Assembly: GCF_900659615.1 (NCBI RefSeq)
Contig: NZ_CAACUY010000030.1
Span: 1 to 64,000 of the forward strand
From: Actinomadura fibrosa
Lineage (GTDB): Bacteria > Actinomycetota > Actinomycetes > Streptosporangiales > Streptosporangiaceae
Length of the DNA stretch: 64,000 nt
Direction of reading: 5' to 3'
The position numbers and the translations under genes were made by a program. The notes under the pieces are model-generated. The model ran no database searches. It saw only the letters and a program-made list of their open reading frames with translations, and was not told the DNA's origin. Positions 53,521-61,989 of the stretch are shown piece by piece. Position 1 is the stretch's first letter. The number at the start of each line of letters is the position of its first letter.

Positions 53521-55284
53521 GTGGCGGATGACGCGCCGCACGGCACCATGCTCGACGACGCGGCCGACGGCACCGCGGTCGCGGACGCGGGGGACGCGTC
53601 CGCCGGCGACACGCCCGGCGGCACCGCTCTGGGCCAGGATCTCGACGCCGAACTCGACGCGGAACTGGACGCCGAGCTCGACGCCGCCGCGGGCCGCGAC
53701 GGCGCGCCCGCCGCTCCACCGGGCGAACCGGACACCGAGGACGGCGCGCGGCGGCAGGGACGCGCCTCCGGGCTGTGGTCGCTGCCGCGGCGGCACCCGG
53801 CCTTCGCTGTGATCATTGCCACAGCGGCGCTGCTCCGGCTGGTCGCGATGATCGGCTACCAGCCGGCGATGTACTTCAACGACACGTTCGACTACCTGCA
53901 CGTGGCGATGGAGCCGTATCCGCACCCGCTGCGCCCGGACGGCTACTCGTTCCTGCTGATCCTGCTGAAGCCGCTGCACAGCTTCGCCCTGGTCGTCCTC
54001 GTCCAGCACCTGATGGGCCTGGCCATGGGCGTGATGATCTACGCGCTGCTGCGCCGCAGGTTCCGGCTGCCGGGGTGGGGCGCCGCGCTCGCCGCCGCGC
54101 CGGTGCTGCTGGACGGCTACCAGATCCAGCTTGAGGAGCTGGTGCTGTCCGACACGATGTTCACGTTCCTGGTCATGTGCGCGGTGACGCTGCTGCTCTG
54201 GCACGACCGCACCACCTGGAAGATCGCGGCGTCGGTCGGCCTCATCGTCGGGCTGGCGTGGCTGACCCGCTCGGTCGGCATGCCGGTGCTGCTCGGCGTC
54301 CTCGCGTTCATGCTGATCCGGCGCAGCGGGCTGAAGATGGTCGCGGTGACGCTCGCGGCGTGCGCGCTGCCCGTCCTCGGCTACATGGGCTGGTACAAGG
54401 CCGACAGCGGCAAGTTCGCCATCACCGAGAGCAACGGCATCTTCCTGTACGCGCGGGTCTACAAGTTCGCCGACTGCCACAAGATGCACGACCTGCCGGT
54501 CAGCGAGTACCCGCTGTGCACCGAGCCGACCACCCGGCTGCCGAACTCGCAGGACGGGATCTGGAACGCGCAGTCCCCGCTGAACCGCTATGTCGGCAAG
54601 CGGTTCAGCCCGGAGAACAACAAGCTCGCCAACGACTTCTCCAAGCGCGCGATCCTCGCGCAGCCGTTCGACTACCTGGGGGTCGTCGCGCACGACTTCT
54701 TCCGGGTCTTCCGGTGGGACCGGACGGTCTTCCCGGACGAGGCGACCTACAACCAGTACGAGTTCCGCAGGACCAGCAACCCGCTCCCCGACTGGCGGAT
54801 GGACGCCGACTCCACGGCGTCCGGGGAGGCGACCGCCTACGAGCGCGGGAACGCGCGCACGCAGGTGGTCGAGCCGTTCGCGGGCGTCATCCGCGGCTAC
54901 CAGGACTACTTCTACCTGCGCGGGACGATGCTCGGGGGCGTGCTGCTGCTCGGCCTGGCGGGGATGATCCCGCTGTGGCGCCGGTTCGGCGGGGCGGCGC
55001 TGCTGCCCTGGACGCTGGCGACCGGGCTGCTGCTGGCCCCGGCCGCGACCGCCGAGTTCGACTACCGGTACGTCCTGCCCGCCGTCCCGCTGGCGGGGCT
55101 CGCCGCCGGGATGGCGTTCACGCCGGAGGCGCGGGAACGGCTGCGGGGCCTCTCCCGTCGCGTCCGCGCGCGCCGCTCGGCGACCGGCGTGGACGGCACG
55201 ACCGGGGCAGATGGCGCGGTCGAGCCGGCCGGGACGCCGGAACCCGCCGGAGTGACCGAGACCGCCCCGGCCACCGCGAACTGA
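53521..55284 (+). CDS. GT-C type membrane glycosyltransferase with repeat-rich N-terminus
   Basis: A 587-residue protein. A cytoplasmic N-terminus of about 90 residues contains four tandem ELDA units. About ten membrane segments follow from residue about 97. The first external loop has QPAMYFNDTFDYLHVAME, an acidic loop typical of GT-C enzymes. A large external insertion at about 310-450 has conserved-looking Cys and aromatic residues (FADCHKMHDLPVSEYPLC), and the tail is Thr/Ala/Gly-rich. I placed the start at the GTG at 53521 because GGGGAGG lies seven bases upstream. Acceptor unknown. Confidence 0.78.
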   Translation: MADDAPHGTMLDDAADGTAVADAGDASAGDTPGGTALGQDLDAELDAELDAELDAAAGRDGAPAAPPGEPDTEDGARRQGRASGLWSLPRRHPAFAVIIATAALLRLVAMIGYQPAMYFNDTFDYLHVAMEPYPHPLRPDGYSFLLILLKPLHSFALVVLVQHLMGLAMGVMIYALLRRRFRLPGWGAALAAAPVLLDGYQIQLEELVLSDTMFTFLVMCAVTLLLWHDRTTWKIAASVGLIVGLAWLTRSVGMPVLLGVLAFMLIRRSGLKMVAVTLAACALPVLGYMGWYKADSGKFAITESNGIFLYARVYKFADCHKMHDLPVSEYPLCTEPTTRLPNSQDGIWNAQSPLNRYVGKRFSPENNKLANDFSKRAILAQPFDYLGVVAHDFFRVFRWDRTVFPDEATYNQYEFRRTSNPLPDWRMDADSTASGEATAYERGNARTQVVEPFAGVIRGYQDYFYLRGTMLGGVLLLGLAGMIPLWRRFGGAALLPWTLATGLLLAPAATAEFDYRYVLPAVPLAGLAAGMAFTPEARERLRGLSRRVRARRSATGVDGTTGADGAVEPAGTPEPAGVTETAPATAN

Positions 55285-55311
55285 GCCCGCGCCCGGCCAC
55301 CGGGTGCGGGC
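55285..55311. terminator. Bidirectional hairpin after the GT-C gene
   Basis: A 12-bp stem with one G-T pair (55285-55296 with 55300-55311) and a 3-nt loop fills the gap between the convergent stops at 55284 and 55314. Confidence 0.8.
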
Positions 55312-55313
55312 GG

Positions 55314-55616
55314 CTACCAGGCGTGCAGGCGGCGGAGGTGGAACACCATCGCCACATCCCCGCCCGTCTTCACCTTCTTCGCGACGGCCTTCCTGCCCCA
55401 GGGCGCCGAGAACGCCTTGACGTTCTGGCTCTCGCAGTTGGGGCAGGCACGGTCCGTCCAGGGCGTCATGCAGCGCTGCCCCTCGCGCTCGTACACCGTG
55501 GCCTCGCCGCCGTGCCCGTCACCGACGTGGCGGACGTCGAACTGCTCGTCCCAGGTCGTCGCGCAGCACAGGCACTGGTAGACCCAGGTCTCGGAACTCG
55601 ACCACGCGTCGTGCAT
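55314..55616 (-). CDS. Small zinc-ribbon-like protein
   Basis: A 100-residue protein with two Cys pairs, YQCLCCATTW (C-x-C-C) near residue 16 and ACPNCES (CxxC) near residue 60, spaced as in zinc ribbons. A basic C-terminal part follows (GRKAVAKKVKTGG). Three in-frame ATGs occur within ten bases. The third (55616) has the best distance from GAGGAG. Role unknown; nucleic-acid or protein binding is possible. Confidence 0.65.
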   Translation of the reverse strand: MHDAWSSSETWVYQCLCCATTWDEQFDVRHVGDGHGGEATVYEREGQRCMTPWTDRACPNCESQNVKAFSAPWGRKAVAKKVKTGGDVAMVFHLRRLHAW

Positions 55617-55804
55617 GGCCATCATCTCCTCGGTGACGCCGTCTCGCGCGGCCGGTTCCCGGCGCCGCCACCGCGGCCGGTGCCGGACCCTGTCACGCCC
55701 CGTTGAGCAGTACGGTGCTCGCTCCGGTTCCAGTGTGGCTCCGCGCGAGCCGCCGAGCTTCTTATTCCCCGCAAGTCACCACTTGGACCGTTCCGGGTAG
55801 GTGA

Positions 55805-56641
55805 TTATCTCCGTGCCGCGACCACGGCGTCGTAAACGACCCGTTTCGGCGTCCCGTTCTGCTTGGCGACCTCCGCGATCGCCTGCTTGCGGGGCGTCCC
55901 GGCAGCCTCCAGATCCGCGACGGCGGCCGCGAGGTCGGCCGGATCCGTCAGCCCCTCGGGCTCGGGGGCGCCGCCGACGACCACGGTGATCTCGCCGCGG
56001 ACCCCGTCCCCGGCCCAGTCCGCGAGCTCGCCGAGCGGGCCCCTGCGGACCTCCTCGTAGGTCTTGGTCAGCTCCCGGCACACGGCGGCCGGACGGTCCG
56101 CGCCGAACGCCCCGGCCATGTCGGCGAGCGTCGCGGCGAGCCGGTGCGGCGCCTCGAAGAACACCATCGTCCGCCGCTCGCCGGCCAGCGCGGCCAGCCG
56201 CCGGGCCCGCTCGCCGGGCTTGCGCGGCGGGAAGCCCTCGAAGCAGAACCGGTCGGTGGGCAGCCCCGAGACCACCAGCGCCGTCGTGACGGCGGACGGG
56301 CCCGGCAGGACGGACACCGGCACGCCCTCGGCCACGGCGGCGACGACGAGGCGGTACCCGGGATCGGACACCCCGGGCATGCCCGCGTCGGTGATCACCA
56401 GCACGTCGCGGCCCGCGAGCAGCTCCGCCAGCAGCTCGGCCGCCCGCGACCGCTCGTTCTGGTCGTAGTACGAGACGATCCGCGCGGCCAGCTCCACGCC
56501 GAGGTCGCCGGCCAGCCGGCGCAGCCGCCGGGTGTCCTCGGCGGCGATCACCGGTGCGGCCGCCAGCGCGGCCCGCAGCCGCCCCGACGCGTCCTCGGGC
56601 CGTCCGATCGGCGCCGCTCCGAGCAGCAGGGTCCCCGTCAC
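55805..56641 (-). CDS. rsmI: 16S rRNA (C1402-2'-O)-methyltransferase
   Basis: A 278-residue RsmI, which methylates C1402 in the ribosomal P site. Tetrapyrrole-methylase fold signatures are TGTLLLGAAPIGRPEDAS at the start, AAEDTRRLRRL (about 36-46), VITDAGMPGVSDPGYRLV (about 83-100) and PGPSAVTTALVVSGLPTDRF (about 113-132), followed by FFEAPHRL. The GTG at 56641 is chosen because GGGAGAA precedes it. It is divergent from pmt, the arrangement also known in mycobacteria. Confidence 0.94.
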   Translation of the reverse strand: MTGTLLLGAAPIGRPEDASGRLRAALAAAPVIAAEDTRRLRRLAGDLGVELAARIVSYYDQNERSRAAELLAELLAGRDVLVITDAGMPGVSDPGYRLVVAAVAEGVPVSVLPGPSAVTTALVVSGLPTDRFCFEGFPPRKPGERARRLAALAGERRTMVFFEAPHRLAATLADMAGAFGADRPAAVCRELTKTYEEVRRGPLGELADWAGDGVRGEITVVVGGAPEPEGLTDPADLAAAVADLEAAGTPRKQAIAEVAKQNGTPKRVVYDAVVAARR

Positions 56642-56709
56642 GGGCCCCATTCTCCCATCGCGCCGTCCCGCCGCGGGCACGTGCCACCGCGGGCACCGTG
56701 CCGCCGCGG

Positions 56710-56781
56710 AACGCCCGGCCACCGCGGGACGCCCGGCCACCGCGGGACGCCCGGTCGCCGGGGGGCGCCCGGCCACCGGGG
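56710..56781. repeat. Four tandem 18-bp repeats between rsmI and pmt
   Basis: Units of the form GACGCCCGGCCACCGCGG occur at 56710-56727, 56728-56745, 56746-56763 and 56764-56781. The first two differ by one base and the last two are diverged. Degenerate half-units extend upstream. They fill the rsmI/pmt promoter gap. Confidence 0.85.
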
Positions 56782-56789
56782 ACCGCCCG

Positions 56790-56795
56790 TACGAT
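56790..56795 (+). promoter_or_regulatory. Candidate -10 box of pmt (leaderless transcript)
   Basis: TACGAT ends six bases before the pmt ATG at 56802, so transcription would begin at or next to the A of the start codon. No ribosome-binding site precedes the ATG. Leaderless mRNAs are common in actinobacteria. Confidence 0.6.
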
Positions 56796-56801
56796 GGCGG
56801 G

Positions 56802-58427
56802 ATGGCGACGACGGATGTGGCTCCCGCCGCGGGCATCGCGCACCGGCCGCGCAGGCCCTCCCCGCGGGAGTGGCTCGCCCCCCCGATCCCCGGCAGCGCG
56901 CTCCTCGGCTGGCTGGGGCCGCTGCTGGTGACCGCGCTCGCGGGCTACCTGCGGTTCTACCGGCTGGGCACGCCGAAGGCGGTGGTCTTCGACGAGACGT
57001 ACTACGCCAAGGACGCGCTGGCCCTGCTGAAGTTCGGCTGGGAGCACAACACCGTCGACAACGCCGACAAGATGCTCGTCGCCGACCGGCACGCGAACAT
57101 CTGGGGGGACGGGCCGTCGTTCGTGGCGCACCCCCCGATGGGCAAGTGGATGATCGCGATCGGCGAGTGGATGTTCGGGGCGACGCCGTTCGGCTGGCGC
57201 TTCATGCCCGCGCTGTTCGGGACGCTGTCGGTGCTGATCCTGTGCCGGGTCGCGCGGCGGATGACCGGCTCGACGCTGCTCGGCTGCGCCGCCGGGCTGC
57301 TGCTGGCGCTGGACGGGCTCCAGTTCGTCACCAGCCGCGCCGCGCTGCTCGACATCTTCGTCATGTTCTGGGTGCTCGCGGGCTTCGCGTGCCTGGTGAA
57401 CGACCGGCAGCGCTCCCGGCTCCGCCTCGCGCAGCGGATCGAGGCCGGGGAGAGCTCCGTGCACGGCCCGTTCCTGCCGCACGGGTGGCGGTACGCGGCG
57501 GGCGTCTGCCTCGGCCTCGCCTGCGCCACCAAGTGGACGGGCGTCTTCTACATCGCGTTCTTCGGGCTCATGGTCGTCTGCTGGGACTACGGCGCCCGCC
57601 GCGCCGCCGGCGTCCGGCAGGCGTTCACCGGGACGCTGCTGCTGGACTCCGTGCTCGCGTTCGGGCAGCTCGTCCTGCTGGCCGCGGTGACCTACGTCGC
57701 GTCCTGGTGGGGGTGGATCTTCCGGCCGGGCGGCTGGGGGCGCGGCCACGCGTCCGACAACGTGCTGTGGCGGCCGTTCGAGGCGATGCCGAAGCTGTGG
57801 AAGTACCACAAGGAGATGCTGCACTTCCACACCGGGCTGGACGCCAAGCACCCGTACCAGTCGTGGCCGTGGGACTGGCCGGTCCTGCGCCGCCCGGTGG
57901 CGTTCTTCTACACCGAGCCGAAGGGCTCGTGCGGCGCGGCGCGCTGCTCCCGCGAGATCCTCGGGATCGGCACGCCCGCGCTGTGGTGGGGCGCGCTGGC
58001 CGCGCTGATCGGCGTGCTGGTCCTCTGGCTGGTGCTGCGCGACTGGCGGGCCGGGGCGATCGTGCTGGGATTCGTCGCCGGCTGGCTGACCTGGTTCCCG
58101 TCGGCGTTCGCGGACCGGACGATGTTCCTGTTCTACGCGACGCCGATGATCCCGTTCATGGTGCTGGCGGTGGTCCTGGTCTTCGGCTACCTGATCGGCC
58201 CGGCGCCGCCCGGCGCGGCGGGCGCGCACGCCGCCGCCGTGCCCTACGGCGCGGAGCAGGGGCCCGTCCCGGCCGCGAGCGCGCGACGGGTCGTCGGCGC
58301 GGCGGCCACCGGGGCGTTCCTGCTGGTCGTGCTGGCGAACTTCGCGTACTTCTATCCGATCCTCGCCGCGCAGACCCTCACCTACGACGACTGGCACGCC
58401 CGCATCTGGTTCGGCAGCTGGATCTAA
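56802..58427 (+). CDS. pmt: Dolichyl-phosphate-mannose--protein mannosyltransferase
   Basis: A 541-residue GT39 membrane enzyme that O-mannosylates exported proteins from polyprenyl-phosphate mannose. The key acidic motif VVFDETYYAKDALALL is at about 62-77. HPPMGKWMIAIGEWMFG (about 108-124), SRAALLDIFVMFWVLAG and ATKWTGVFYIAFFG are Pmt landmarks, and about eleven membrane helices are seen. The ATG at 56802 has no ribosome-binding site but a -10-like TACGAT at the leaderless position. The divergent rsmI matches the Rv1002c-Rv1003 order in Mycobacterium tuberculosis. Confidence 0.94.
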   Translation: MATTDVAPAAGIAHRPRRPSPREWLAPPIPGSALLGWLGPLLVTALAGYLRFYRLGTPKAVVFDETYYAKDALALLKFGWEHNTVDNADKMLVADRHANIWGDGPSFVAHPPMGKWMIAIGEWMFGATPFGWRFMPALFGTLSVLILCRVARRMTGSTLLGCAAGLLLALDGLQFVTSRAALLDIFVMFWVLAGFACLVNDRQRSRLRLAQRIEAGESSVHGPFLPHGWRYAAGVCLGLACATKWTGVFYIAFFGLMVVCWDYGARRAAGVRQAFTGTLLLDSVLAFGQLVLLAAVTYVASWWGWIFRPGGWGRGHASDNVLWRPFEAMPKLWKYHKEMLHFHTGLDAKHPYQSWPWDWPVLRRPVAFFYTEPKGSCGAARCSREILGIGTPALWWGALAALIGVLVLWLVLRDWRAGAIVLGFVAGWLTWFPSAFADRTMFLFYATPMIPFMVLAVVLVFGYLIGPAPPGAAGAHAAAVPYGAEQGPVPAASARRVVGAAATGAFLLVVLANFAYFYPILAAQTLTYDDWHARIWFGSWI

Positions 58428-58428
58428 T

Positions 58429-58452
58429 CCCGCACCCGGACGGCCGGGCGGG
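58429..58452. terminator. Bidirectional hairpin between pmt and MFS gene
   Basis: Stems CCCG/CGGG and CCCGG/CCGGG with a CA bulge fill the 25-nt gap between the two convergent stop codons. Confidence 0.7.
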
Positions 58453-59670
58453 TCAGCGGCCGTCGGCGTAGGCGGGCGCGTCCGCGGCGGTGGCGGGTTC
58501 GGGAGCCGGGCGGAGGGCGCGGGCGCCCGCGAGGCAGAGCACGAGGGCGAGGACGCCGCCGACGCCCGCGCCCGCGAAGGCGCCCGGGACGCCCGCGGCG
58601 TCCTGGCCGACGCCGGAGACGGCGGAGCCGAGCGAGCCGCCCGCGCCGACGGCCGCGACGACCCACGCGAACGCCTCGGTGACGGTGCCCGCCGGGGCGA
58701 GCCGGTCGACGAGCGTGAAGCTGCACGCCAGCGCGGGCGCGAGGAACACGCCGCTGACGAAGGCCAGCACCGACATCGCGGCGAGGCCCGGAGCGAGGAC
58801 GAGCGGGACGTATCCGGCGGCGAGCGCGGCGAGCAGCCAGGGCAGCCGCCGGTGCGCCTCGCCGCGCCACGGGCGGGCGCCGTAGACGAGGCCGCCGGCG
58901 AGGGCGCCGCCGGACATGCAGGCCAGCAGCAGCCCGGACGCGATCTCCGAGTCGAGCCGCTCGGCGTAGGCGACGACCGCGACCGCGTAGACGCCGAGGG
59001 CGATCCCGGCGCAGAGCAGCGAGGCGAGCAGGACGCGCAGGCCCGGCGAGCGGAGGGGCCCGGCCCAGTCGGAGGCGCGGGGCTCGCCCGTCCACCTTCG
59101 GGACGGGCCGGACAGGGCGACGACGAGCGTCCCGGCGATGCCGAGGGCGCCGGTGAGGACGAGGGCGGTCTCGGTGCTGACGGCCGCGGCGGCGACGACG
59201 AGCAGCGGCCCGACGGTGAAGAGGATCTCCTGCGCGGCGGCGTCCAGCGCGTACGCGGCCTGGACCTGGTCCGGGCCGTCCAGGACGGCGGGCCACAGCG
59301 CCCGCAGGCCCGCTTCGAGCGGCGGGGTGGCGAACCCGGCGAGGACGACCGCCGCGACGGCGACCGGCAGCGGGTCGGCGCCGGCGGCGGCGAGCAGGAC
59401 GAAGCCCGCGCAGGCGGCGGCGGACGCGGGCAGCAGCACGCGGGGCTGCCCGTACCGGTCCATCGCCCTGCCGAGGACGGGCTGCCCCGCGGCCATCGAG
59501 AGGCCGAACAGGGCGGCGAGGGCGCCGGCGAGCGGGTAGCCGCCGCCGTCGCCGCGGACGTGCAGGACGACGGCGAGCATGCCCATGCCGTTGGGCAGCC
59601 GTCCGAGCAGGGTGCCGCCGAGCAGCCGTCCCGCGTACGGCCGCCGGAGGAACTCGACGTAGGCGCGCAT
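58453..59670 (-). CDS. MFS transporter
   Basis: A 405-residue major facilitator with twelve predicted membrane helices. The start (RLLGGTLLGRLPNGMGMLAV) and the loop 2-3 motif GRAMDRYGQPRVLLP resemble the sugar/drug-efflux-like actinobacterial MFS group. The ATG at 59670 has CCGGAG upstream. It is divergent from a LacI regulator, and two direct repeats lie in the gap, so its expression is probably controlled by that regulator. The substrate is unknown. Confidence 0.85.
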   Translation of the reverse strand: MRAYVEFLRRPYAGRLLGGTLLGRLPNGMGMLAVVLHVRGDGGGYPLAGALAALFGLSMAAGQPVLGRAMDRYGQPRVLLPASAAACAGFVLLAAAGADPLPVAVAAVVLAGFATPPLEAGLRALWPAVLDGPDQVQAAYALDAAAQEILFTVGPLLVVAAAAVSTETALVLTGALGIAGTLVVALSGPSRRWTGEPRASDWAGPLRSPGLRVLLASLLCAGIALGVYAVAVVAYAERLDSEIASGLLLACMSGGALAGGLVYGARPWRGEAHRRLPWLLAALAAGYVPLVLAPGLAAMSVLAFVSGVFLAPALACSFTLVDRLAPAGTVTEAFAWVVAAVGAGGSLGSAVSGVGQDAAGVPGAFAGAGVGGVLALVLCLAGARALRPAPEPATAADAPAYADGR

Positions 59671-59701
59671 ACCGCTCCGGATCCTGTGGGCTGAGGGGAA
59701 G

Positions 59702-59732
59702 TCATACGTACTACTCGACGCATCATACGTAC
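59702..59732. promoter_or_regulatory. Direct-repeat operator between MFS and LacI genes
   Basis: TCATACGTAC occurs at 59702-59711 and again at 59723-59732, 21 bp apart (two helical turns). Each holds the palindromic core TACGTA, and flanking bases (TAC/CAC) are also alike. It is close to the MFS start and in front of the LacI gene. Confidence 0.6.
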
Positions 59733-59805
59733 CACTTCCCGCCGGGCCCGTTCTAGTCTGTTTTCCGTTCCGCACGTGCCCGCGAGGATGGCGCAGGGAG
59801 GCCAG

Positions 59806-60807
59806 GTGCCGGCGACCAGCCGTCCGACCAGCAGGGACGTCGCCCAGGAGGCCGGCGTCTCGCAGTCCACGGTCTCGCTCGTGCTCGGCGGGAAGTGGGC
59901 GGGCCGGGTATCGCCCGCGACCGCGCGGGGTGTGCGGGAGGCCGCCGAGCGCCTCGGGTACCGGCCGAACCAGGCGGCGCGGAACCTGCGCCTCGGCACG
60001 ACCCGCACCGTGATGCTCATGGTGCCGACCCTGACCGCTCCCTTCTTCGGCCCCGTCTACACGGGCGCGGCGCGCGTCGCGGCCGGCCACGGCTTCGGGG
60101 TCGTGGTGCACGTGTGGCCCGACGACGCGGGCCCCGCCGACAGCCCGTTCGCGGCGCCGCACGAGGCGATCGACGGGATCCTCGCGTCCTCGATGGCGGT
60201 GGACGCGCTCGCCGGGTTCCGCGGGACGCCCGCGGTGATGCTCGACAGCGACCCGGCCGGGCCCGCGCCCACGGTGGAGTTCGGCGTCGCCGACGGGATG
60301 CGGGACCTCGTCGCGCACCTCGCCGGGCTCGGCCACCGCCGGTTCGGGCACGTGGCGGCCGCCGTGGACCAGTGGACGTTCCGCGTCCGCGCGGAGGCGC
60401 TCGCCGCCGCGGTCGCCGCGCTGCCCGGCGGCGTCCTGGCGCGGTCGGAATGCGCGATCGAGGCGACGTCGGCGCGGGAGGCGGCGGCGCGGCTGCTCGC
60501 CCGGCCGGACCCGCCGACGGCGCTGGTCTGCGACGACGACCTGCTCGCCGCGGGCGCCTACAAGGCGGCGCGGGCGCTCGGCCTGGACGTCCCGGGCGAC
60601 CTGTCGGTGACGGGGTTCGACGACGTCCTGCTGGCGACCGCGCTGGAGCCGGAGCTGACCACCGTCCGGCTGCCCGCCGAGGAGCTGGGCGCGCGGGGCA
60701 TGACGGCCCTGCTGGAGCTGCTCGGGGGCGGCCGCCCGAGGCGGTGCGTGCTGCCGGGGCGGCTGGTCGTGCGGGGCTCGACGGGACCGCCGCGAATCGT
60801 CCTGTGA
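59806..60807 (+). CDS. LacI family transcriptional regulator
   Basis: A 333-residue regulator. The HTH and hinge are at about 8-60 (TSRDVAQEAGVSQSTVSLVL, then ERLGYRPNQAARNLR). The periplasmic-binding-protein-like effector domain covers about 65-330 (GHRRFGHVAAAVDQWTFRVR, DLSVTGFDDVLLATALEPEL). The GTG at 59806 is preceded by GGGAGG and is preferred over an ATG ten codons upstream. It is expected to bind the TCATACGTAC repeats and control the divergent MFS gene in response to a sugar-like ligand. Confidence 0.9.
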   Translation: MPATSRPTSRDVAQEAGVSQSTVSLVLGGKWAGRVSPATARGVREAAERLGYRPNQAARNLRLGTTRTVMLMVPTLTAPFFGPVYTGAARVAAGHGFGVVVHVWPDDAGPADSPFAAPHEAIDGILASSMAVDALAGFRGTPAVMLDSDPAGPAPTVEFGVADGMRDLVAHLAGLGHRRFGHVAAAVDQWTFRVRAEALAAAVAALPGGVLARSECAIEATSAREAAARLLARPDPPTALVCDDDLLAAGAYKAARALGLDVPGDLSVTGFDDVLLATALEPELTTVRLPAEELGARGMTALLELLGGGRPRRCVLPGRLVVRGSTGPPRIVL

Positions 60808-60824
60808 TCTTCCGGAACGCCGGG

Positions 60825-60830
60825 TATAAG
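60825..60830 (+). promoter_or_regulatory. Candidate -10 box of the CorA-like gene
   Basis: TATAAG lies seven bases before the ATG at 60838, a spacing that fits a leaderless transcript. The intervening GGGGG could also act as a ribosome-binding site on a longer transcript. Confidence 0.45.
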
Positions 60831-60837
60831 GGGGCGC

Positions 60838-61881
60838 ATGGGATCCCATCCGTCCGAGACCGACGTCGACGAGCACCCGAACAACCGCATCGGCTCCGCG
60901 CCGCCGCGCACCCGCGCCTGGCGGTGCGGGAAGGTGGAGGCCGAGGGGTTCCCCGTGGCGCAGGTGAGCGACTACCTGGAGCGGTCCGACACCGTCGTCT
61001 GGCTGGACGTGTGCGCGCCGCACCACGACGACCTCCAGATCGTCGCGGACGAGCTGGGCCTCGACCCGGTCGCGGTGGAGGACGCCGTGTCGCGGCACGA
61101 GCGGGCCAAGCTCGACCGGTACGACGGGTACTCGTTCGTCAACGTCTACCTGCCGCAGCTCCGCGACGGCGTGCTGTCGCTGTACGAGCTCTCGGCGTTC
61201 GTCACGGAGCGGGCGCTCGTCACGGTCCGGCAGGAGAACGGGCTCGACATCGACGAGCTCATCGCCCGCTGGGACGACAGCCCCGTGGCCGAGGGCCTGG
61301 ACGCCCCCAAGACGTGGACCGGGTACCTGCTGTACGCGCTGCTGGACCTCGTGGTCGACCGGCAGCTCGACGCCGTGCAGGCGCTCGACGACGAGGCCGA
61401 CGAGGTCGAGTCGCTGGTGTTCGACGACACGTTCCCGGTGAAGGAGGTCCAGCGGCGCAGCTTCCGGCTCCGCAAGAACCTCGGGGCGGTGCGGCGGGTG
61501 TCGCTGCCGATGCGCGAGGTCCTCAACACGCTGCTCCGGCGGGACCTGGGCATCGTCGCGCCGCCCCTGGTGCCCTACTTCCAGGACGTCTACGACCACA
61601 CGCTCCGCGTCGGCGAGTGGACGGACTCGCTGCGCGAGCTGATCGCGAACCTGCTCGACACGCGGCTCGCGCTCCAGGGCAACCGGATGAACGAGGTGAT
61701 GAAGAAGGTCACGAGCTGGGCGGCGATCATCGCGGTGCCGACGGCCGTGACGGGGTTCTACGGGCAGAACGTCCCCTATCCGGGTTTCTCCCAGCATTCG
61801 GGGTTCGTCGTCAGCACGATCGTGATGGTCGTGTGCAGCATCGGGCTCTACGCGCTCTTCAAATTTCGCGACTGGCTCTGA
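60838..61881 (+). CDS. corA: CorA-like magnesium/divalent metal channel
   Basis: A 347-residue member of the CorA/MMT family. A large cytoplasmic alpha/beta N-terminal domain (about 1-285) ends in long stalk helices (NRMNEVMKKVTSWAAIIAVP). Two C-terminal membrane helices surround the pore loop FYGQNVPYPGF (about 306-316), and the protein ends KFRDWL with the usual basic residue. The canonical pore signature is YGMN. Here it is YGQN, so the selectivity ring differs at one position. A -10-like TATAAG precedes the ATG. Probably takes up Mg2+ or a related ion. Confidence 0.88.
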   Translation: MGSHPSETDVDEHPNNRIGSAPPRTRAWRCGKVEAEGFPVAQVSDYLERSDTVVWLDVCAPHHDDLQIVADELGLDPVAVEDAVSRHERAKLDRYDGYSFVNVYLPQLRDGVLSLYELSAFVTERALVTVRQENGLDIDELIARWDDSPVAEGLDAPKTWTGYLLYALLDLVVDRQLDAVQALDDEADEVESLVFDDTFPVKEVQRRSFRLRKNLGAVRRVSLPMREVLNTLLRRDLGIVAPPLVPYFQDVYDHTLRVGEWTDSLRELIANLLDTRLALQGNRMNEVMKKVTSWAAIIAVPTAVTGFYGQNVPYPGFSQHSGFVVSTIVMVVCSIGLYALFKFRDWL

Positions 61882-61937
61882 ATGCCGCGAAGACCACGGA
61901 CCGACCAGCTTTCATATGCGGATAGGTATCGATTCTC

Positions 61938-61957
61938 GTCCGATATCAATATTGGAC
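61938..61957. promoter_or_regulatory. Imperfect palindrome upstream of the beta-lactamase
   Basis: A 20-bp AT-rich element with arms GTCC-ATAT and ATAT-GGAC, matching at 8 of 10 paired positions, lies 33 bp upstream of the bla start codon. It stands out in the GC-rich background and could be an operator or a promoter overlapping one. Confidence 0.5.
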
Positions 61958-61989
61958 ATCGACTTCGCGGCTCTGGTCTGCTCTCCCGC

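Noticed and set aside
56710..56781. Regular 18-bp repeats as a possible CRISPR array
   Set aside because: The units are directly contiguous with no spacers, and no cas genes are present.
55776..60020. 1414-codon - strand frame across rsmI, pmt and the MFS gene
   Set aside because: It runs antisense or out of frame through three well-supported genes and has shadow-like composition.
61882..61989. Beta-lactamase start at the ATG abutting the corA stop
   Set aside because: It would place 36 polar residues before the lipoprotein signal peptide. The ATG at 61990 gives a normal signal, although neither has a clear ribosome-binding site.
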